The notes: generated by a model from the letters alone, not told the origin. A DNA stretch of 28,105 nucleotides from Lentisphaerota bacterium (GCA_020201415.1 JAIVGW010000231.1:5629-33733), one strand, 5' to 3'; shown: positions 1-8,552, counted from the stretch's first letter. Program-made: numbers and translations.

Positions 1-521
1 GGCCGGGTCACTTCGGTGATGGCATAAAACTTATCTTCCAGGCCGTGAAACTCGACCAGGGCTTCAAGCGACACCGCCGCATCCGGGCGGATATTGCCGA
101 AGAACAGACGCTCGGGCTCGACGGCGGCATCCACCAGAACTTGACCGATCAGGCTCAGGGTCAGGGCGGGCTGGAGGGGATCGTTGGTGTCCAGCGTCAC
201 CCGCCGCCGTTGCAGACCGCGGCGTCCGCGCAGGATGAAGCGCGTAATCAATTCCATGCTCTCGCCGGGCGGCAGGATATCGCGCGGCACGGAAACCAGC
301 AGACAGCCGCAATCGGCATGTACGCGACGAATGACCAGGTCGTCCTTCCCCTGATTGCGCAACTCAAAGGTATGCATGATTTCTTCAGTATCGGGGGTCG
401 GGGGAAAGTTAAACACGGGATCTTCACAGACTGCCACCGGCGAAGTCCAACCTGGTCCGGACAGCCGGAAACAGACCAGCATGACTATCAGCCAACAGGG
501 CATTGACAGTCGCTTCATCAT
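1..521 (-). CDS. DUF1573 domain exported protein (3' end outside window)
   Basis: The frame reads from ATG at 521 to the left edge without a stop, so about 173 residues are visible and the C-terminus is missing. It opens with two Met, then a basic and hydrophobic stretch (KRLSMPCWLIVMLVCFRL) that looks like a signal peptide. The body has the DUF1573 pattern: an Ig-like strand (HTFELRNQGKDDLVIRRV), the Cys-Gly-Cys motif (ADCGCLL), a PPGES turn and the TNDPLQPALTLSLIGQV strand. DUF1573 proteins are exported beta-sandwich proteins of unknown role; the CGC motif is typical. The start codon overlaps the cysE stop (ATGATGA), so translation is probably coupled to cysE. A link to sulfur amino-acid synthesis is suggested only by this position. 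The alternative start, ATG at 518, is one codon downstream. Confidence 0.8.
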   Translation of the reverse strand, partial: MMKRLSMPCWLIVMLVCFRLSGPGWTSPVAVCEDPVFNFPPTPDTEEIMHTFELRNQGKDDLVIRRVHADCGCLLVSVPRDILPPGESMELITRFILRGRRGLQRRRVTLDTNDPLQPALTLSLIGQVLVDAAVEPERLFFGNIRPDAAVSLEALVEFHGLEDKFYAITEVTR

Positions 522-1462
522 GAACGCGATTTCCGGGGCTTGCGGGTTTTGGGCGGCGTAACGTTGCGCAATGGATCCGGCTGGCGGTTGTAAACCTTGG
601 CGCCGGGCGGCACGGAATGGGTCAACCACACATTAGCGCCGATGACCGCGCCGGCGCCCACTTTGGTAGCGCCGCCCAGGATGGTGGCGCCGGCGTAGAT
701 GGTGACATTATCGCCCACATCCGGATGCCGCTTGATCCCCTTGATCGGGTTGCCCTGCTCATCCTTGGGAAAGCTCAGGGCCCCCAGGGTCACCCCCTGG
801 TAGATCTTGACGTGCCGTCCAATGACACAGGTCTCGCCAATCACCACGCCGGTGCCATGATCGATGAAGAAAGCCTTGCCGATGCGCGCGCCGGGATGAA
901 TATCGATCCCGGTGCGGGAATGGGCCAGCTCCGACATGACCCGTGGAATCAAGGGCACATCCTGCAGGTAAAGCTGGTGCGCCAGACGGTGAATGGCGAT
1001 GGCATGCAGCCCGGGATAACTCATGACGATCTCCATAAGGGAGCGGGCGGCCGGATCGCCGTCATAAGCCGCCTGAATGTCGCTCTGCAACAGACGGTGA
1101 ATCGCCGGCAACTCCTCCATCAGCGAAATCACGGCGGCTTCCGCCTTACGGCGGCAGTCTCCGCAATCGCGGCATTTGTCGAACTCGCACTGGTAGCGGC
1201 AGGCATGTTCGATCTGTTCGGCCAGCGCCAGGGCAATGGAACGCAATTGGATATTAAATGCCATTTCCAGATGGCCGGCCGGAGGAGGCGCACCGTGGCA
1301 CCCGGGGAACAACACTCCCAGAAGGCCGTCCACCAGCTGGTGCACGGCGCGCTGGCCGGCCAGGTTGAACCGCTTGCTGGAGGCTTTGCAGCAGGTGCTG
1401 TCGTGCGCCAGATTTTTCACCACGGCCGGCAGACTGCGATTAATCCATTGATCAAGTTTCAT
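518..1462 (-). CDS. cysE: Serine O-acetyltransferase, SrpH/EpsC-like
   Basis: Acetylates L-serine with acetyl-CoA to O-acetylserine, the precursor of cysteine, in the cytoplasm. The C-terminal half is a left-handed beta-helix with hexapeptide repeats. Residues expected for catalysis are visible, numbered from this start: Asp187 in GIDIHP, Asp201-His202 in FIDHGTG and His246 in KRHPD. The inserted loop KDEQGNPIKGIKRHP and the ending NVWLTHSVPPGAKV are typical of the SrpH-like branch. The helical N-terminal half is long and holds a cysteine cluster (C88-x3-C-x4-C-x2-C-x2-C103). ATG at 1462 is preferred over ATG at 1480 because AAAGG lies six bases before it, while 1480 has no ribosome binding site. 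It overlaps the upstream metXW gene by 11 bases and the DUF1573 gene by 4 bases, so all three are likely one operon. Confidence 0.92.
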   Translation of the reverse strand: MKLDQWINRSLPAVVKNLAHDSTCCKASSKRFNLAGQRAVHQLVDGLLGVLFPGCHGAPPPAGHLEMAFNIQLRSIALALAEQIEHACRYQCEFDKCRDCGDCRRKAEAAVISLMEELPAIHRLLQSDIQAAYDGDPAARSLMEIVMSYPGLHAIAIHRLAHQLYLQDVPLIPRVMSELAHSRTGIDIHPGARIGKAFFIDHGTGVVIGETCVIGRHVKIYQGVTLGALSFPKDEQGNPIKGIKRHPDVGDNVTIYAGATILGGATKVGAGAVIGANVWLTHSVPPGAKVYNRQPDPLRNVTPPKTRKPRKSRS

Positions 1463-3149
1463 TTTGCGCCTTTCGGTCATGATCGCGTGTTATGGTGATG
1501 ATTACCCGGTCGGCGCCAAGATTGTAGCCGGCCATTTTGATAAGCAGGGCGTCGATCCGGGAATGCGGCAGGCAGCAGATATCGACGATTTTGATGGCGT
1601 CGCGCGCACAGAGCATTTTGAAGTCGCGCAGAGTGAACAGATGAATGTTGGGTGTGTCATACCACTCGAAGCGCACCACCTGCAGAGTCTGGCTCAACAC
1701 AGCGTAATCGTAGGAGCCGTCGGGAATCATGCCCAGACCGGCATCCAGATCGCATTGAAAGACATCCAGCCCGCGCCGGATGGTCTCCAGCACGTTTTCC
1801 AGGTCAATATCCATCCCCAGCCCGAACACCCCGCGCTGGGCCGCCAGGGCCTGCAGCAGCTCGCCGCCGCCGCAACCCAGATCCAACACCCGCGCCCCGT
1901 CCCGAACACGCCCGGCAATCAGACGATGATCCTGCGCGCTATTGGCGCGTGAGGTGCGGCGGCGCGGAACAGGCGGCACGGCGGCATCCGGCGCCGGCGC
2001 CGAGGCTTCGATGAAGGTCTTGACCACCTCGCCCAGATGCTCCACCTCCACCAGGAAGGCGTCATGTCCGTAGGGCGAACGCAACAGACAGTAGGAGACG
2101 TGTTTTCCGGCCTGCTGCAGGGCACGGGCCACTTCCAGCGACTGCTCCGGCGGAAACAGCCAGTCCGAACTCAACGCCACCACCAGGATACGCATTTCCG
2201 GGTTTACCCTGGCAAACGCCACCGCCGGCGAAGCATGTTTTTCGGCCAGATCGAAAACGTCCATGGCCTCGGTGATGTGCAGGTAGGAATTGGCGTCGAA
2301 GCGATCGACGAATTTTGCGCCCTGGTAGTCCAGATAGCTTTCCACCTGGAAGGAAGTGGCAAAGCGCCGGCGCGGCGCCTGGCCGGCGCGCTTTTCGCGG
2401 CCGAATTTGCGCTTCATGTTCTCCGATGACAGGTAGGTGATGTGCCCTATCATGCGCGCCTGGGCCAGACCGCGCTTGGGCCTTTCAGCCTTGTCATAAT
2501 AATCGCCGCCGGTCCAGTCCGGATCGGCCATGATGGCTTGCCGACCGACAATATCGAAAGCCAGAGCCTGGGCCGAAAGACTCATGGCGGAGGCAATGCA
2601 AATGCAGCGGGCGACCATCTGCGGGTAGCGCACGCTCCACTCCAATACCTGCATGCCGCCGAATGACCCCCCGATCACCGCTGCCAGGCGTTTGACTCCC
2701 AGATCCTGCAATAAAAGGCACTGAACCTGCACCATGTCGCCGGTGGTGATGGCGGGAAAAGTCGAGCCATAGGGGCGTCCGGTGCGAGGGTCAATGGAAG
2801 CCGGCCCGGTGGTCCCCATGCAGCCGCCCAACACATTGGCGCAGACCACGAAGAAACGATTCGTATCGATACCCTTGCCGGGCCCAACCATGGCATCCCA
2901 CCACCCCGGCTTGCGATCGGAGGCGTCATGATAACCTGCCACATGCGCGTCGCCCGTCAGGGCATGGCAGATGTAAACCGCGTTGGCGCCATCTTCCGCC
3001 AATTGCCCGTAGGTCTCATAGGCCACATGCAATTCCGGCAGCACCACGCCGTTTTCCAGCACCAGACCTTCCGGCGGCAAGTTGACGCGCAAAACTCTGG
3101 TTTGCACAATGCCCACGCCACCATTTGATTTCTGTTCCGCAATTTGCAT
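1452..3149 (-). CDS. metX: Homoserine O-acetyltransferase fused to MetW (MetX-MetW)
   Basis: Residues 15-385 are MetX, an alpha/beta hydrolase that transfers acetyl from acetyl-CoA to homoserine in methionine synthesis. The nucleophile is Ser162 (IGGSFGGMQ), with acid Asp329 (SSDWLFPPEQS) and His362 (YGHDAFL). A proline- and alanine-rich linker (about 383-400) leads to a MetW domain (about 405-565) with the methyltransferase-like motif VLDLGCGGGELLQAL at 421-435. MetW is usually a separate protein encoded beside metX and is reported to support MetX. Here the MetW part lacks roughly 40-45 residues: SQTLQVVR (to 493) passes directly to FEWYDTPNIHL, although in known MetW a segment including the conserved FPNFGHW region separates them. 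The join is in frame, near base 1670. Start ATG 3149 has AAGAAG five bases upstream. The protease-like lipoprotein gene at 3276 is divergent. Confidence 0.9.
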   Translation of the reverse strand: MQIAEQKSNGGVGIVQTRVLRVNLPPEGLVLENGVVLPELHVAYETYGQLAEDGANAVYICHALTGDAHVAGYHDASDRKPGWWDAMVGPGKGIDTNRFFVVCANVLGGCMGTTGPASIDPRTGRPYGSTFPAITTGDMVQVQCLLLQDLGVKRLAAVIGGSFGGMQVLEWSVRYPQMVARCICIASAMSLSAQALAFDIVGRQAIMADPDWTGGDYYDKAERPKRGLAQARMIGHITYLSSENMKRKFGREKRAGQAPRRRFATSFQVESYLDYQGAKFVDRFDANSYLHITEAMDVFDLAEKHASPAVAFARVNPEMRILVVALSSDWLFPPEQSLEVARALQQAGKHVSYCLLRSPYGHDAFLVEVEHLGEVVKTFIEASAPAPDAAVPPVPRRRTSRANSAQDHRLIAGRVRDGARVLDLGCGGGELLQALAAQRGVFGLGMDIDLENVLETIRRGLDVFQCDLDAGLGMIPDGSYDYAVLSQTLQVVRFEWYDTPNIHLFTLRDFKMLCARDAIKIVDICCLPHSRIDALLIKMAGYNLGADRVIITITRDHDRKAQNET

Positions 3150-3208
3150 GCACGCTTCTTAACATATCGCGCAACCAGCGTCAATCCATCTCAAGGCGAG
3201 CCGCCGTC

Positions 3209-3237
3209 TTCACATTGCTCATATTATGTGCTATACT
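3209..3237 (+). promoter_or_regulatory. Candidate sigma-70 promoter for the M28 lipoprotein gene
   Basis: TTCACA at 3209-3214 (five of six to TTGACA), a 17-base spacer, and TATACT at 3232-3237 (five of six to TATAAT), about 38 bases before the ATG at 3276. It lies in the AT-rich 126-base divergent gap between metXW and the M28 gene. No equally good promoter for metXW was found on the other strand, only a TTGACG (complement of 3178-3183 region) without a good partner. Read from sequence only. Confidence 0.5.
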
Positions 3238-3275
3238 TTAAAAAAGACACATATTAACCGACGGCGCAGGCCTTC

Positions 3276-4265
3276 ATGAATATTTTAAACATTACCACCA
3301 GCCGGTATGATTGGCTGGCTGGACCAGGCCGCAACCGAGGGCCCGCAACCGCCACAGCATTTTTGTTGATCATGGCCCTGGCGCTCGTGATCGGCTGCCG
3401 GCCGGCCACGCCGGAAGCACCCGCCGTCTTGCCACTGCCGGACGGCGAACGGGCACTGGCGGAAGTCATTGATTTCATTGCCCTGGGGCCGCGGGATTCG
3501 GGCACATCTGGCGCAGAAAAGGCGGCCTTGTACCTGCGCGACCGGCTGACGGCCCTGGAAATCGAAGCTATGCTCGACATTTTTGAAGACCCCGCTCCGA
3601 TTGGACCGGCAACCTTCCGTAATGTCCTGGGGGTGATTCCCGGATCCGGACCGCACTGGATCGTCCTTGGCTCGCACTACGACACCAAGGCTGGAATCGC
3701 CCCGGATTTCATCGGGGCCAACGATTCCGGCTCCAGCACCGGCCTGCTGCTGGAACTGGGGCGGGTCCTGCGCGCCGGCCCCCGGCCGCAGCATAACATC
3801 CTGCTGGCCTTTTTCGACGGTGAGGAATGCATGGAACGCTACGGGCCGGGCGACGGCCTGCACGGCAGCCGGCACCTGGCCGCCGCCCTGCGGCAGGACG
3901 GCCGGGCCGCTTTGGTGGAGGCAGTCATTATCATCGACATGATCGGCGATCGCGACCTGACCGTCACCATCCCCCGCAACGGCGCCCCGTGGCTGACGGC
4001 GAGCGCCCTGCGGGCCGCCGCCCGGGCGGATATCCGACACAAGTTCAAGCTTTTGCAGACCAACATCCTGGACGACCATCAACCGTTTCTCGACGCCGGC
4101 ATGCCCGCCATGGTATTGATTGATTTCGAATTCGGCTCCGTGCCCGGCCGCAACGACTATTGGCATACGGTGGAAGACACCGCCGACAAACTATGCGCCG
4201 GAAGCCTGCGGGACATCGGCCGGGTAGTGATGTACATGCTGGAAGAACTAAAGACATTTCAATAG
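3276..4265 (+). CDS. M28-family lipoprotein resembling animal-type glutaminyl cyclase
   Basis: A 329-residue exported protein. The N-terminus has a long positively charged lead and a hydrophobic stretch ending in a lipobox, LVIGC, with Cys41 as likely lipid anchor. The body is a zinc-peptidase fold of family M28. Likely zinc ligands are Asp150 (GANDSGS), Glu183 or Glu184 (FFDGEE) and His297 (YWHT), with His134 in GSHYDTK and Asp221 in IIDMIGD. The order FFDGEE, then GPGDGLHGSRHLA, then DDHQPFLDAGMPA, then WHT resembles human-type glutaminyl-peptide cyclotransferase (FFDGEE, SPQDSLYGSRHLA, DDHIPFL, WHT) more than aminopeptidases, so it may form N-terminal pyroglutamate on exported proteins. 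An aminopeptidase role remains possible. It starts 39 bases after a good candidate promoter; a weak GCAGG lies five bases before ATG. A TAG stop is followed 22 bases later by the hydrolase gene. Confidence 0.82.
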   Translation: MNILNITTSRYDWLAGPGRNRGPATATAFLLIMALALVIGCRPATPEAPAVLPLPDGERALAEVIDFIALGPRDSGTSGAEKAALYLRDRLTALEIEAMLDIFEDPAPIGPATFRNVLGVIPGSGPHWIVLGSHYDTKAGIAPDFIGANDSGSSTGLLLELGRVLRAGPRPQHNILLAFFDGEECMERYGPGDGLHGSRHLAAALRQDGRAALVEAVIIIDMIGDRDLTVTIPRNGAPWLTASALRAAARADIRHKFKLLQTNILDDHQPFLDAGMPAMVLIDFEFGSVPGRNDYWHTVEDTADKLCAGSLRDIGRVVMYMLEELKTFQ

Positions 4266-4287
4266 CATCCCACGGAAAAATGGAATC

Positions 4288-5031
4288 ATGGAAATACAGG
4301 AAATAAAGATTAAATCCACAATCGACGGCTCTGAAGAACCCAGCCTTTTTGACTGTCCGCCCGGCGACAAGCGGCCGCTGCTGGTGGGCCTGCATTCCTG
4401 GAGTTTCGGACGCGAAAACAGCGTGAAGAAAATGCTGCAACCATGCCGCGACCGCGGATGGGCGCTGCTGCTGCCGGAATTCCGCGGCCCCAACCTGGCG
4501 GACAATCCGCGCGCCCCCCAGGCCTGCGGCTCGCGCCTGGCGCGGCAGGATATTGTGGATGCCGTCGAACACATATGCGCCCAGCACCCCATTGATCGCG
4601 GCAAAATCATGCTGGCGGGGGGTAGCGGCGGCGGACACATGGCCCTGATGATGGCGGCCTACGCCCCGCAACTCTGGCGCGCCGTCGACGCCTGGGTACC
4701 CATCACCGATCTGTCCGCCTGGCACCGGGAAAGGGCCACGGGGAATTATGTCGCCGGCATGGAGGCCTGCTGCGGTGGCGCGCCGGGCGCCAGCCCGGAA
4801 GTCGATGCCGAATATCGCGACCGGTCGCCCTTGTCCCATGTTGAGGCCCTGCGTGAAGTCAACCTCGCCCTGCACCACGGACGATACGACCAGAGCGTTC
4901 CCTACACCCACAGCTGGCGACTGATCCAGGCCATGCAGGCTATCGGCGCCCCGCGCTTTTTCTTTGAAATCTTTAACGGCCGCATCCGGAACCGCCCATG
5001 TCGAACCAGACTCCCCGCGATAGACTACTGA
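4288..5031 (+). CDS. Alpha/beta hydrolase (prolyl-oligopeptidase-like), C-terminus aberrant
   Basis: A 247-residue protein without a signal peptide. It has the S9/alpha-beta hydrolase layout: RPLLVGLHSW strand, LLLPEFRGPN oxyanion region, nucleophile Ser113 in AGGSGGGHMAL, and acid Asp201 in HHGRYDQSVP. In relatives the catalytic His follows a strand like FEIFNG as GGH; here FFFEIFNG (to 231) is followed by RIRNRPCRTRLPAIDY, with no His. The final 34 bases run inside the next gene, which has no clear ribosome binding site of its own. This fits loss of a short segment covering the end of this gene and the leader of the next. It may act on a peptide or ester; substrate unknown. As written the protein probably lacks a complete triad. 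Confidence 0.75.
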   Translation: MEIQEIKIKSTIDGSEEPSLFDCPPGDKRPLLVGLHSWSFGRENSVKKMLQPCRDRGWALLLPEFRGPNLADNPRAPQACGSRLARQDIVDAVEHICAQHPIDRGKIMLAGGSGGGHMALMMAAYAPQLWRAVDAWVPITDLSAWHRERATGNYVAGMEACCGGAPGASPEVDAEYRDRSPLSHVEALREVNLALHHGRYDQSVPYTHSWRLIQAMQAIGAPRFFFEIFNGRIRNRPCRTRLPAIDY

Positions 5032-6053
5032 AAGCTTTTGCCTTCGAAGAAACCGCGCCCATCCCCTACACGGTGTGGTACGACGACCAGACACGGGAAC
5101 GCCTCAACGCCCATTACGGCGACAACCGCTGGGAAAAAAGGATCGACAACCATATCCTGCGCCTGATCATCGAATGGGAGCCCAAGACGCCGGTGGAAGA
5201 CGGTCATTATCGTGATATTCACGGCTCCATCTGGCAGTCCGGCGCCACGCCGCATATCGTCCGGCCGGTCCTGGCGGAGCCCGAGCTGCAGGACTTCACC
5301 ATCCCCGACTATGTGCCTTACCTGCTGGCGGCCCCGTCTCCGCCGGCGGGGCCGCATCTGTCACTGCCCAGGCTGGGATTTAACGAAGCCCGGGAAATAA
5401 TGGAGCGGGAACGCGGCCGACGCCTGGTAATCGTGCAGATCTGTCACGGCCTGTTTGAATGCAGTTGGATGATCCGCGGCTTTGAAAACCTGTTCGTGGA
5501 TCTGCTGGAATCACCGGACTTCTGCCACCGGCTTTTCGACATGCTTCTGGAACGCCACCTGCAACTGGTGGATGAACTGCTTAAGCTGCCCTGCGACGGC
5601 ATCATCTTCGTGGACGATTACGGCGACCAGCGCGGCATCATCATCGGCCCCGACTTGTGGCGCGCCTTCATCAAACCGCGCCTGGCCAAACTTTATGAAC
5701 GGGTCCATCAGGCCGGCAAATGGACATTTCAACATTCCTGCGGCAATGTGTTTGACATCATCCCCGACCTGCTCGAAAGCGGCCTGGACGTGCTGCAGAG
5801 CCTGCAACCGGAAGCCATGGACATCAGCCGCATCAAGCGGGAGTTCGGCCACGACCTGCGGCTCTGGGGCGGTGTCGGCACCCAGCAACTGCTGCCACAG
5901 GGCACACCGGATGAAATCCGCGCCGAAGTGCGGCGCCTGAAGGACGTTATGGGCGCGGGCGGCGGTTTCTGCCTGTCAACCAGCAAGCCCATCATGGGCG
6001 ATGTCCCCGTGGCCAATGCCGCCACCCTGATCGAGGAAACCCTGGCGCCGTGA
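4998..6053 (+). CDS. Uroporphyrinogen decarboxylase-family (MtaA/CmuA-like) protein
   Basis: 351 residues, full length for the family. It starts MSNQTPRDRLLKAF, the common opening of these TIM-barrel proteins. His246-Ser-Cys248 (QHSCGNVFDIIPDLLE) and Cys325 (GGFCLSTSK) match the His-x-Cys ... Cys zinc site of the corrinoid methyltransferase branch (MtaA/MtbA), not heme-pathway HemE. Other conserved parts are IIFVDDYGDQRGIIIGP and LRLWGGVGTQQLLPQGTPDEI. PVC genomes often carry many such paralogues of unknown substrate near glycan genes. No corrinoid-binding protein or reactivase is seen nearby, so methyl transfer is only a family-based guess. It is convergent with the helical exported protein gene; 61 bases separate the two ends and hold no convincing terminator. 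Confidence 0.85.
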   Translation: MSNQTPRDRLLKAFAFEETAPIPYTVWYDDQTRERLNAHYGDNRWEKRIDNHILRLIIEWEPKTPVEDGHYRDIHGSIWQSGATPHIVRPVLAEPELQDFTIPDYVPYLLAAPSPPAGPHLSLPRLGFNEAREIMERERGRRLVIVQICHGLFECSWMIRGFENLFVDLLESPDFCHRLFDMLLERHLQLVDELLKLPCDGIIFVDDYGDQRGIIIGPDLWRAFIKPRLAKLYERVHQAGKWTFQHSCGNVFDIIPDLLESGLDVLQSLQPEAMDISRIKREFGHDLRLWGGVGTQQLLPQGTPDEIRAEVRRLKDVMGAGGGFCLSTSKPIMGDVPVANAATLIEETLAP

Positions 6054-6114
6054 ATTGCAGACGGAAACACGTTGTCACAAGCATCGCCAGCACCCGTATT
6101 TCGGGCCGCATATC

Positions 6115-8526
6115 TCATCGCTGCCCTGCTGCCTGAGACGGGAATTGTTCAGCCAAGGCATCGATTGCAGCGAGGATCGCATTACGCAGGTCGATGTAGA
6201 CATCAAGCTCCAGCGCTTGAAGATAGAGCTCGCGGGCCGCCTCGATGCGTCCCGTTTCGGCCAGCGTACGTGCGATTTCCGACAGGATGCGCGCCCTCCA
6301 ACCGGGGCTAAGTGATTCAAGATTGATTCGGTTGAGCATTGCCAGCGCACCGTCATAATCCCCGTCTTCGCGCATCATGCCGGCCACTTCACACACGACT
6401 CGAAATTCCGCACGGTTTTCGATCACCTCGAGGTAGCGCGCCATGGCGCTTTCGCGATCGTCAAACAAGTCGCGGTGGACATTGCCCAGCATCGTGAGCA
6501 CAGGCCGGTGTTTCCATCGTGAAATTTCGACAGCGCGCGTAAGATCGGCTTTAGCCGCTTCGCGATAGTGCCAAGCGGCCGGTTCGGCGGACAAATACTG
6601 GTCGGCGGAGGCCAGAATCATTTTCCGATAGCTCGCCGCCGATTCCGGATGGCTGGCAGCCAGTTGCGTGTAACGGGCATAGCACAGATTAGCCATGTTG
6701 GCGTGTATGGGGCGGCCGTATCCGGTTGCGAAAACCGATGTGTACGGCTGGCTTTTCGAAGGAGGCTTGACGGATTGGCCGGTAAGCGAATCAAGCGTGT
6801 GAGCGAAGCCGCCACCTTCCGTTATAGCGTGGGGCGCCTTGAAGAAACCTTCGTCCTGTCGTGCAGCCAGACGCCGCATGCGCTCCGCCAGTTCCGGTCG
6901 ATCCTCATCCAGGATCGGCGCGGCTTTCCAGAGACAACGGGCCAATTCAAGATTACTGTTCAGCCAAACCCATTCGCTATGCTTCAGTTGCGACGCGGCA
7001 ATGAGATAGCCGGATTTAGATTTTTCCATGTTGGCTTCCATGCGTCCGACCACAATGAAGATCGCCTGCGTCAGATCGCTGCGCCGGGGCCGCGCCTCGT
7101 TTTCCTTGCGTCCGTAGGCGTCGGCCCAATTGACGATCATCTGCCCCGCGTAGCGCGGAAACTCGAAGTCGGTCGCCGGCCCGTGCCGTGACCACTGCGC
7201 ATGACGGCTGAAATTGCCGGTCGTTTGGTCGGCAATCTGATGGTCCCACTGCCCAATGGCGAACAGCCAACAGGCTTCGGGCGCCAACCGGTAGCAGACG
7301 TCCCAGAAAGGCCACTCGCCGCAGATTTCGTGCGCCGGTTGCGAACCGGCGACCTCATCAATCCGGAAATCCCAGTAGATATGTTCGCCCCAAGCCATGA
7401 GCCCGGTGGCGGGACTTTGACAGTTCAGAAAGAAATAACCGAGCGCCCTGTCCGCCTCTGCTGCGTATTGTTTGTCACCGGTCAGTTCCGTCAGTCGATA
7501 GAGCAGGCCGTAGAGCGCCGTGTCTTGCTGCGGGTTGGCTCCGCCGAGGGAGCGGTCGTGCGAGCGGACGCCCGGTATCAAGCCGAAATCCTGGATGTAA
7601 CCCGGACTTGAGGCATAGCCTATCGTCATGCTGCGGCGCATCAGTGCCGCCGCAAAAAGAGGGGTATGCTTTTCCCCGTACACGTCACGCCCGCTTTCGA
7701 TCATGGCGGACGTATAGGCCCGGACCGCATCCAGGTAATGATTCGCTGAAGGGGAAACCTGCGGCCCGATTGCATTCAGAACCTCGTGAAGTCGCAATAA
7801 CGCCTCCATGAAATCGGGACCGCCGGTAATGGCTTCGTAATGGGCGTGCCGGTTAGTGGCTTTTGGGAGCGGCAAACCATCGCCCAGAAAGAGCGCCATC
7901 CCCAATGTACCGAAATGGTCGGCCCGGTCAAGATACTTCCTATCGGAAGTCATGGAATAGGCATTCAGTAAATGTTCAATGACACCGGCGAGCGCACCGG
8001 GCTTGAGAAGCGCCGTGTGGTAATAGGCCTGCCCCCGCAGAAAATACGCATCGCGCGCCAGGTCCACATCCGGCCATGCGGCGAAATCCTCATCGGCAAA
8101 CATCTCGACCAGCGCCGCCCATTCGCCGGTGCGCGCCTGTTCGCGCATTTGCGCCATGCGCGGCGCACCCAACCCCTGGTAGGCGATCTCGGCGATTCCC
8201 GCATCCGCATCCCGGGTGGCGCGGCGCAAAATCCGCCAGGCATGATCCTCCGGTGCAGGTTGCAAGGCGATCAGCACTTCCACGAGGTTGCGGCGTGCCG
8301 GGACGTCGGTTTCCAGATAGGCGGCCTCGATCTGCTCCATCGCGGCAGCCAGGGCGTCGCCCTCCAGCGTTCCGATCTGTTTCAGGGTTTCAATCAAGTC
8401 CGGTTCCAGGACATCGGTCGCGGCGTATGCCGCACCCAGGATGGTCATTGATAGCACGGCGGCCATGATCCGACGAACCGGCGAGAAGGTGCTTTTAGTT
8501 AAAAAACTATATGCATTCACGCTCAT
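6115..8526 (-). CDS. Large exported alpha-helical protein with C-terminal TPR repeats
   Basis: About 803 residues; function not recognised. The N-terminus (KSTFSPVRR, then IMAAVLSMTILGAAYA before ATD) is a signal peptide. An N-terminal helical part resembles HEAT-type repeats. A central part (about 190-600) is rich in paired helices with conserved aromatic loops (SLGGANPQQDTALYGLL, GLMAWGEHIYWD), reminiscent of six-hairpin (alpha/alpha) carbohydrate-active folds, but no catalytic signature is certain. The last 120 residues look like TPRs (DYDGALAMLNRI, TGRIEAARELYLQALELD). ATG at 8526 is taken as start; GGAG lies close before it and fits GTG at 8520 better. The frame also extends upstream to TTG 8559, overlapping the preceding protease gene by 7 bases. 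It is the third gene of an apparent operon for exported proteins. Confidence 0.75.
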   Translation of the reverse strand: MSVNAYSFLTKSTFSPVRRIMAAVLSMTILGAAYAATDVLEPDLIETLKQIGTLEGDALAAAMEQIEAAYLETDVPARRNLVEVLIALQPAPEDHAWRILRRATRDADAGIAEIAYQGLGAPRMAQMREQARTGEWAALVEMFADEDFAAWPDVDLARDAYFLRGQAYYHTALLKPGALAGVIEHLLNAYSMTSDRKYLDRADHFGTLGMALFLGDGLPLPKATNRHAHYEAITGGPDFMEALLRLHEVLNAIGPQVSPSANHYLDAVRAYTSAMIESGRDVYGEKHTPLFAAALMRRSMTIGYASSPGYIQDFGLIPGVRSHDRSLGGANPQQDTALYGLLYRLTELTGDKQYAAEADRALGYFFLNCQSPATGLMAWGEHIYWDFRIDEVAGSQPAHEICGEWPFWDVCYRLAPEACWLFAIGQWDHQIADQTTGNFSRHAQWSRHGPATDFEFPRYAGQMIVNWADAYGRKENEARPRRSDLTQAIFIVVGRMEANMEKSKSGYLIAASQLKHSEWVWLNSNLELARCLWKAAPILDEDRPELAERMRRLAARQDEGFFKAPHAITEGGGFAHTLDSLTGQSVKPPSKSQPYTSVFATGYGRPIHANMANLCYARYTQLAASHPESAASYRKMILASADQYLSAEPAAWHYREAAKADLTRAVEISRWKHRPVLTMLGNVHRDLFDDRESAMARYLEVIENRAEFRVVCEVAGMMREDGDYDGALAMLNRINLESLSPGWRARILSEIARTLAETGRIEAARELYLQALELDVYIDLRNAILAAIDALAEQFPSQAAGQR

Positions 8527-8552
8527 TATCTCCAGTGGAATATTTTCAGGCT

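Noticed and set aside
617..1498. 293-codon open frame on the plus strand
   Set aside because: It lies opposite cysE, which has clear family motifs; the translation shows no recognisable domain and reflects high-GC codon bias.
3150..3275. SAM-type riboswitch before metXW
   Set aside because: The gap is only 126 bases, shared with a divergent gene, and no conserved SAM-riboswitch core or terminator stem was recognised.
4045..5094. 349-codon open frame on the minus strand
   Set aside because: Opposite the M28 and hydrolase genes; no domain and no ribosome binding site.
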